Shown here one piece after another: positions 58,832 to 64,000 of a stretch of DNA of 64,000 nt (position 1 is the first letter of the stretch; each line of letters opens with the position of its first letter). The stretch is from Gracilariopsis chorda. Lineage: Eukaryota > Rhodophyta > Florideophyceae > Gracilariales > Gracilariaceae. A program made the translations under genes and the position numbers. The stretch covers positions 1 through 64,000 of the forward strand of contig NBIV01000261.1 of assembly GCA_003194525.1 (NCBI GenBank), read 5' to 3'. The notes under the pieces are model-generated. The model saw nothing but the letters and a program-made list of their open reading frames with translations. It made no database searches and had not been told where the DNA came from.

Positions 58832-60127
58832 TCAGCACTGCACCGGAGTGCCCTCAGCAGGTTGAGTGTCCTTCGGGGCGGGGTTCGGCAGCGTAGGAGC
58901 AGCGATCCACAAGGCAAGAAGTCGAGAAGCAACCATACAATCACCCTCATGTTGTTGTATCTTCGGAGGGACATGTCCGTCCTGACAGACAACAGCAGCA
59001 CGTCGGGCATGAAACTTTCTGCATTGTGACTCTCCGCTTGTTGATAGTGCACTGCAAGTATCAATATCCGCTTCGTTTCCAGACGAACCAGCCGAGCTAC
59101 TGCGCTTACCAATGCTGTCGGCATCTTTCTTGCGTTGCGCTTCTACGTGGGGGTCTGGATCGGGCTCAGGGTCGGGTTCGGGTTCAGGCTCAGGCTGCGG
59201 CTCAGGGCTAGACTTGGGCAGAGTTTGGTGGGATGGTGCAGTTTGTGAGTTTTGAGCGGGGTATTGCAGGTGAAGGCGTTTGAGAGGACTGTGGCCTTCT
59301 TGAGGATTGTGAGAATTGGACGGCGGGCGCTTGTGAGGTAGACGAGATGATGGGTGACGGGATGATGGCATTATGTGGGGAGGGTGAACAGATTTGATTG
59401 GGCGTGCCGACGTGGGTGCATTTGCTTGAAGGTCCGAGGAGTATAGCACGGCGGGGCTGTCGGGCAGATGGTGAGGATGGGTGGGAGGTGGGGCGATAGT
59501 GGAGTTGGGCCACACGTGACAGGCCGAGGTGCAATAGTATGATCGCGGATGCGGTTGGGGGTGAGGATGGTAAGCGGAATAGTACGGGCTGACATGGTGC
59601 ATAAAGGGTGGGGAGTAGTAGCGATGGGAAGGGTGAGTATACGGTGGGTAAGGGTAGACAGGGTGGTAAGAAGTTACGGGAGCGGGAGTGGAGGAAGGAA
59701 CGGCGGGTGCTATACTGACGGTGGAGGAGGCGGCGTTGTATTGAGATGGAGATGGAGCGGGGGCGAGGACATGAGGGCGGGAGGGGCTGAGGGAGGAGGG
59801 AGGGTAGGAATGGGTGGGGACTGGGGCGGAGGAATCGGAAGGGCGCGTGCGCGACTTGCGGGGACGGGGAGGAGGAATGGCATGGAGGGCGGCGGAACGG
59901 TCACGTTCGAGGCGAAGAAAGTACTTTTGTGCGTGCGAGCGGATCTGTATGGCGGTTTTGGTGGCGACGTCACGTTCAATGGCTTTCCACTCCCGACCGT
60001 AGAGCGCGAGGGCGGTGAGGAAGCGCTTGTGCTCGTCGGGGGTCCAGTACACGCGACGCTTGGTCAGGACGTACTTCTTGCGGGCGACCTTGCGCTCGCG
60101 TTCGGCGCCGCGGCTGCTGCTGCTCAT
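58832..60127 (-). CDS. SHAQKYF-type one-repeat MYB transcription factor (CCA1/RVE-like)
   Basis: The 431-aa product has one MYB repeat at about 25-72 (VYWTPDEHKRFLTALALYGREWKAIERDVATKTAIQIRSHAQKYF). SHAQKYF (64-70) is the mark of the R1MYB group that includes the plant clock regulators CCA1, LHY and RVE. The remainder is Pro/Ser/His/Tyr-rich and probably disordered, with a PEPEPEPDPEPDPDP run near 315. A short Cys/His-containing part near 365-400 follows. ATG 60,127 is the first in frame, and a basic stretch (RKVARKKYVLTKRR) leads into the domain. Binding to an evening-element-like site is likely by family; a clock role is not shown. Confidence 0.88.
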   Translation of the reverse strand: MSSSSRGAERERKVARKKYVLTKRRVYWTPDEHKRFLTALALYGREWKAIERDVATKTAIQIRSHAQKYFLRLERDRSAALHAIPPPRPRKSRTRPSDSSAPVPTHSYPPSSLSPSRPHVLAPAPSPSQYNAASSTVSIAPAVPSSTPAPVTSYHPVYPYPPYTHPSHRYYSPPFMHHVSPYYSAYHPHPQPHPRSYYCTSACHVWPNSTIAPPPTHPHHLPDSPAVLYSSDLQANAPTSARPIKSVHPPHIMPSSRHPSSRLPHKRPPSNSHNPQEGHSPLKRLHLQYPAQNSQTAPSHQTLPKSSPEPQPEPEPEPDPEPDPDPHVEAQRKKDADSIGKRSSSAGSSGNEADIDTCSALSTSGESQCRKFHARRAAVVCQDGHVPPKIQQHEGDCMVASRLLALWIAAPTLPNPAPKDTQPAEGTPVQC

Positions 60128-60808
60128 GGCGACGGCGGGGAAGAGTAGAGCAGGTGGTGGGCGGGTTGGCGGGCGGGGGAGGGGGATGAGCGTGCAGATG
60201 CGGGGCGGGAGGTTTTGAAGGAGGTAGACTACGGGACGCGCGGTAGGTGCAGGGCGCCGACCCGATGGGCTGTGGTGCTTGTGGTGGCGGTACGCCGCCG
60301 AAGCGACTCGAGCTGCAGTTTGGGTTGAGCGCGTTGATTGGCTCGTGGCGGCTATGCGCGCTGTACGGGCGCCTCGAGCGCCGCGAGGCGACGTGCGGGC
60401 GCGCCGGTTCGCTCACTGAGGCGCTTCGCTGGTACTGAGGGGCGCGATATGAGACGCTTGGGGCGCCCCAATTGGCTGCCAACTATGGCACGCCGCAGAA
60501 GATCACATCTCCGCCACCAATACGGTATCTTGCAAAGCCGCGAACAGCGGCGACACGTGGCGGCTTCCGTTGCTGTCTGCTCGCCGTGCTTACAGCTCGT
60601 GCGTTTCGTTTCGGCCACCGAAACATCGCATGCAACCGCCACTTTGCGGATCGAACGAAAACGTCAACGCCGCGCGCTGTCCGAACTCGATATCTATCTA
60701 CGCGAGTCGTGAGTTCGAAAAGATGTGCGCGCTGCTTCCGTACGGCATGCGCGCACCTCCCGCTGTACTAACCTTCTTCCCCGTTCTCGTCGTTGCCTTC
60801 CTTCCAAT
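60128..60808. promoter_or_regulatory. Divergent upstream region of MYB and small coiled-coil genes
   Basis: The start codons face away across 681 bp of GC-rich DNA. Short frames on both strands have Arg/Ala-rich translations and no domains. No TATA box is evident. Confidence 0.45.
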
Positions 60809-61237
60809 ATGCCGAGTAACTCCGAGCCCGCCCTCTCCCCGCAGCAACTTGCCGATCGCTCCGTCCAGCGTATGCAGGCGTTGACAAATGAGTTGCACGA
60901 CACCATGCTTTCCCATCACAGCGCCACCTTCGAGCAGTGCGAATCCGCCGCCGAGCGCACCCTCCTCGCCATCACCGACATGGAAACCCAAGTTGACCAG
61001 CTCTACGAAAAGCTCAATCGCACCATTGAACAGCTCGAATCAAGCGTCGATACCATGATGCGAAACGCCATACAATCTGCTTCCTCTCACGTCTCCGGCG
61101 CTGCCTCCGTTCCTCCTGATTCTATCACCGCTTCTTGCTTGCCTTCCGCGACTCACTGTGCGTCGCCGCAACCCGCCTCGCTTGCAAACTGCACCCCTGC
61201 AACTGCCGCTGCGTCCAGCCGCGCTCCTACCGAGTGA
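60809..61237 (+). CDS. Small coiled-coil protein, unknown function
   Basis: I do not recognise this 142-aa protein with certainty. Residues about 10-90 form a continuous amphipathic helix or coiled coil (LADRSVQRMQALTNELHDTML, ERTLLAITDMETQVDQLYEKLNRTIEQLESSVDTMMRN). The last 50 residues are Ser/Ala/Pro/Thr-rich and probably disordered. Size and layout resemble small coiled-coil subunits of larger complexes, such as Mediator or BLOC-type subunits, but this is only a resemblance. It starts at the first ATG, which lies shortly after C/T-rich leader sequence like that of neighbouring genes. Confidence 0.6.
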   Translation: MPSNSEPALSPQQLADRSVQRMQALTNELHDTMLSHHSATFEQCESAAERTLLAITDMETQVDQLYEKLNRTIEQLESSVDTMMRNAIQSASSHVSGAASVPPDSITASCLPSATHCASPQPASLANCTPATAAASSRAPTE

Positions 61238-61899
61238 CCTTACTTGTGCCCCGCTCCGCTCTGAGCGCACGCCTGAATCGTTTGCTCCACCGCTCAAAGC
61301 GCCCTGTTGCAATCTTATCATGCGCCTTTCATCCCGCTCCGCCGTGATAAGCTCCTTGCGCATTACTGTTCAACTCCTTCCTGTGCCCGCCATGTCGGAA
61401 GAGCTTGTCATATCGAAGTCGCATCTATCTGCTTTCGAATGACGCTGTCATCGCCTCTTTCACGCTCGCACTGCAGTCGAGAATCAATCTTGAGTCTTGC
61501 AGGAATATCTGCCAAAGTGATCTTTCGCTCTCAGTAGATCATTTTCGTATTCACCCTTGTAAAAGCCTAGGATATCTAGCGGCCCAAATACCAAATTAAA
61601 AACCAAATAAAAACAAGCCAAGCCAAGCCAAGCCAAGCCAAGCCAATCTTGTGTCACTCCTTGCTATATACCTACACCTTCGTCTTCAATACGCTACATG
61701 CTTCACCTCTCCGACCTTCGACGTCAACTGTCAGCTCATCTTTCCATACTTCCTAGCTTCCCACGAATGCATTCTGCACATCTTTAACTCTGCATACAAA
61801 CTGCATCGGGCAGCTCCCTCACTTCAAAGTCCTCAGTCTCCAATTCGCCAAACCCATCACTGGCTTCGCAGAGCCGGCCTTAGAAAGAAAGCTTGCACT
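61238..61899. other. Intergenic region upstream of COG1
   Basis: These 662 bp hold no supported gene. Six perfect AAGCC units are at 61,615-61,644. Downstream of them the DNA is C/T-rich up to the COG1 start, like a leader. Confidence 0.5.
61615..61644. repeat. (AAGCC)6 tandem repeat
   Basis: Six uninterrupted copies of the pentanucleotide AAGCC, about 255 bp upstream of the COG1 start codon. Confidence 0.95.
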
Positions 61900-64000
61900 A
61901 TGTCAACACCACAACCACGCGCAACTCATTCAGTTCTCACTACGGGTTCCGTCCCCTCTCAAGTAACACATTTATTCCGCACAAGGCGCGTGTCCGAAAT
62001 CCGTGCATACGAAGCGCAAATCCGCAGTGATGCCGAAGAGAAATCCACAGCGCTTCGAGATTTGCTCGGCACTCGATACAAAGATCTTCTCATCGCCGCT
62101 GATGAGATGATCTCCATGAAAGACGCCAGCGTCATACGAGTGCGCGATGCACTTGTCGGTTTTAACGCCTCTGCCAATGCTCTCAGAGAACGTTTTCTTG
62201 AGAAAGGGCATGAGAACAAACAGACTGAAACCGTCAACGACGATCTGGAGCGACGGCGGAGCGTGCACGTTGTTGGCTCTAAGCTAAAGCACATCGTCGA
62301 TTCTCCAGAGGTATTGTATGCGAATCTCGAATCCGGAGAAGTTTACGACGCCGCGGTGCGATATTCCTTGGCACACCATAACTATCAACAGGTCATGAAT
62401 ACTACAGGTTTGGAAGGCGTAGCGAACCGGTTTGCAGAGCTGAGATGGAAGCAGGTTCACATCTTTAAGGACCAGATCTTGGAGGCGGCCGAGAAGAGAC
62501 TTCAAGCCGCTGGCCACACGTTCGATGAATACGCACGGGTGTTTGTGTCTCTCATGCTGCTCACTGAAAACTGCGATGTTCTCTCCATTCTGGACGGTAT
62601 GCTTGCGAGTAGAACTGGACTCATGTGGAACGAACAGCAAGCAACCAAGCAGGCCGAAGTCGCGACGCAGATGAAGCGAATTGCCACGCTTGTCAGAGAA
62701 ACAGTTTCGTGTATTGCTCACATGTTTTGGAGTGATAATGGAGTCGTGTCTTTGTTACGCGGTGTGAATGACGATGCTATAGGCAAAGTCTCGGAGTTGA
62801 AGGACAACGGGACTTTGATTTCTGCTTGTACAGAGTGGACGCAAAGCGTTCGTGGATGGCTTGAAGAGCGAGGTAGCTCCATTCTTGCGAAGGCGGACAC
62901 ATCACGTCAGCTTGCGGATACTTTGCTTGCGATTGATGACGCGTTTGACTACGATGAATGGGAAGCGGATTGCGGGAATGCTTTGCAGCAATCACCGCTG
63001 TTTGTGTTTGAGATATTCAAGCCGTTCATTAAGGACAGAGCTGGTGTGGTTGCCTGCGAATGCATTGAAAGAGCCGTGAACAAAGTTATCGAAGATATCG
63101 ACGGTGCCTGGTCTGATATAGAAGTTAACATACATGCTGGAAAACGGATATGGGCTGTGGTATCTGGGCAGTCTGTGGGATCCAGCATTATAGCCGAGCA
63201 TTATAAAAACATCGAAGACGCTTCGAAGAAGTCTGAGAGTGTTGCCATTGCTCGCATTCTGTCATCAAACAGAGAAGTGTCCAGCGTCATGGGAGCTTTC
63301 GATAAGTCACTGAAAGCGGCTATTGAAGATGTCGAAGTTTTGACCAAACGGATACCAGCCGTCACCAAGGATTTCGTCGAGTCTGTAAGATCTCAACTGC
63401 CCCGTGTTTTGAATACTTTGAAGGAACAACTACAAACCATTCCTGTTGATTCGAAGGATCAAGTGAAGAAAGAGGTCTCTTCTGATTACCATCTTGTACG
63501 CACATTATTCGTAGCGTGGTTGTCAACCGCATTTGGGAACGCAGATTGCGTGAGAACAGCATTCTTCTTTTCTGAGCCTGATACATCGTCGAAAGATGAC
63601 TTTGATGCGCACTCAGAGTTTCAAAAGACATCTAGATACCTCTCCGCAGCTGCCTACGGTACATGGGCAAAACGACTCCTCTTGGAACTAAGAGGAAGAT
63701 TGTTTTCCGAGCTTTCCGAATCGAATAAGTTACATGTCAGGATGGGTTGGTCCGCGAACAAGGAGACAGAAACCCCATCGAAGACAAACCAAGAAGACGA
63801 TGAGCCTCAATATCCCACTACTGCGTCAACTCCAATGACTAACTTTCTCCTCGATGTATGCAACTCGACAAACAAAGCTGGGGGCTTTGCCCTTCCCTTT
63901 GAGGCCATAGATCATCTCAGAAGAGAGATTATTGTTACGGTGATCACAACTTATAAGAAGGCTCTGATGTCCGGTGTCAAAGGCAACGACGATTTTGGAG
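61900..64000 (+). CDS. COG1: Conserved oligomeric Golgi complex subunit 1 (partial, cut by window end)
   Basis: COG1 is the scaffold subunit of lobe A in the COG tether, which catches retrograde vesicles at the Golgi. The frame is open from ATG 61,900 to the window edge, so 700 residues are visible of a usual 850-1000. The N-terminal family block is clear: HLFRTRRVSEIRAYEAQIRSDAEEKSTALRDLLGTRYKDLLIAADEMISM, then a helical stretch to about residue 110. The remainder is helical, as in other CATCHR-type tethers (VLYANLESGEVYDAAVRYSLAHHNYQ). The start gives a short Thr/Ser-rich leader before the conserved block. No intron is needed in the visible part. Confidence 0.88.
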   Translation, partial: MSTPQPRATHSVLTTGSVPSQVTHLFRTRRVSEIRAYEAQIRSDAEEKSTALRDLLGTRYKDLLIAADEMISMKDASVIRVRDALVGFNASANALRERFLEKGHENKQTETVNDDLERRRSVHVVGSKLKHIVDSPEVLYANLESGEVYDAAVRYSLAHHNYQQVMNTTGLEGVANRFAELRWKQVHIFKDQILEAAEKRLQAAGHTFDEYARVFVSLMLLTENCDVLSILDGMLASRTGLMWNEQQATKQAEVATQMKRIATLVRETVSCIAHMFWSDNGVVSLLRGVNDDAIGKVSELKDNGTLISACTEWTQSVRGWLEERGSSILAKADTSRQLADTLLAIDDAFDYDEWEADCGNALQQSPLFVFEIFKPFIKDRAGVVACECIERAVNKVIEDIDGAWSDIEVNIHAGKRIWAVVSGQSVGSSIIAEHYKNIEDASKKSESVAIARILSSNREVSSVMGAFDKSLKAAIEDVEVLTKRIPAVTKDFVESVRSQLPRVLNTLKEQLQTIPVDSKDQVKKEVSSDYHLVRTLFVAWLSTAFGNADCVRTAFFFSEPDTSSKDDFDAHSEFQKTSRYLSAAAYGTWAKRLLLELRGRLFSELSESNKLHVRMGWSANKETETPSKTNQEDDEPQYPTTASTPMTNFLLDVCNSTNKAGGFALPFEAIDHLRREIIVTVITTYKKALMSGVKGNDDFG

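Noticed and set aside
59549-60148. 199-codon frame opposite the MYB gene
   Set aside because: It is the reverse of the Pro-rich MYB sequence, Gly/Arg-rich and without a domain.
1-64000. CRISPR arrays, rRNA genes, bacterial operons
   Set aside because: None seen. The spliced genes, LTR elements and eukaryotic gene set exclude a prokaryotic reading; the few short tandem repeats are microsatellites.

Overview
The window is nuclear DNA of a eukaryote with compact, intron-poor genes. It falls into two unlike halves. Bases 1 to about 29,175 are a nest of transposable elements; bases 29,447 to 64,000 are a dense island of 19 host genes, about one per 1.8 kb and on both strands. The gene set (YidD and a DUF1350 protein, both of plastid lineage; a SHAQKYF one-repeat MYB; a malonyl-CoA-synthetase-like enzyme), the very few short introns (four seen in two genes plus one in thioredoxin set of three genes) and the LTR-rich filler fit a photosynthetic alga, most likely a red alga of florideophyte type. 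That assignment is inference.

Transposon half. Gypsy element A (Ty3/gypsy chromovirus; its 5' end is off the window) runs from 1 to 7231 and ends in a 3' LTR at 6319-7231. It sits inside the RNase H region of an older chromovirus C, whose 3' remainder covers 7232 to about 10,545. Next comes a decayed pogo/Tigger-type DDE transposase (about 10,541-11,530). A Ty1/copia element follows from 11,856 to 29,170, with 241-bp LTRs and a perfect 5-bp target duplication. A third chromovirus B (16,798-27,784, LTRs of about 794 bp) is inserted in its reverse transcriptase region. LTR pairs differ by roughly 5-7 percent by eye, so B and the copia element are old copies; all four LTR elements are broken.

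The most unusual signal is in the chromoviruses. A carries a long open frame of 644 codons on the opposite strand between the chromodomain and the 3' LTR, starting inside the LTR. B carries a clearly homologous antisense frame in the same place, and C a position-equivalent antisense frame of uncertain homology. The arrangement recalls the antisense frames of some plant Ty3/gypsy elements and the antisense HBZ gene of HTLV-1, but I do not recognise the protein.

Gene half, left to right: CCT4 (chaperonin delta subunit, +), membralin/TMEM259 (-), CLP1 (+), an unknown 338-aa protein (-), a B-box/tandem-BRCT protein (+), YidD (-), thioredoxin (+, one intron), an exonuclease-fold plus quasi-RRM protein of ESRP/Fusilli-like layout (+, one intron), a DUF1350 hydrolase-fold protein (+), a bZIP factor (+), IWS1/SPN1 (+), casein kinase 1 (-), a malonyl-CoA-synthetase-like enzyme (+), a coiled-coil multi-pass membrane protein (+), LSM12 (+, two introns), a SHAQKYF MYB (-), a small coiled-coil protein (+) and COG1 (+, cut by the window edge). 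Most are core housekeeping genes and do not form one pathway. Several are divergent pairs sharing a 350-500 bp upstream region. BRCT and YidD converge with their stop codons directly abutting. The end of the bZIP gene with its 3' flank is present as three tandem copies.
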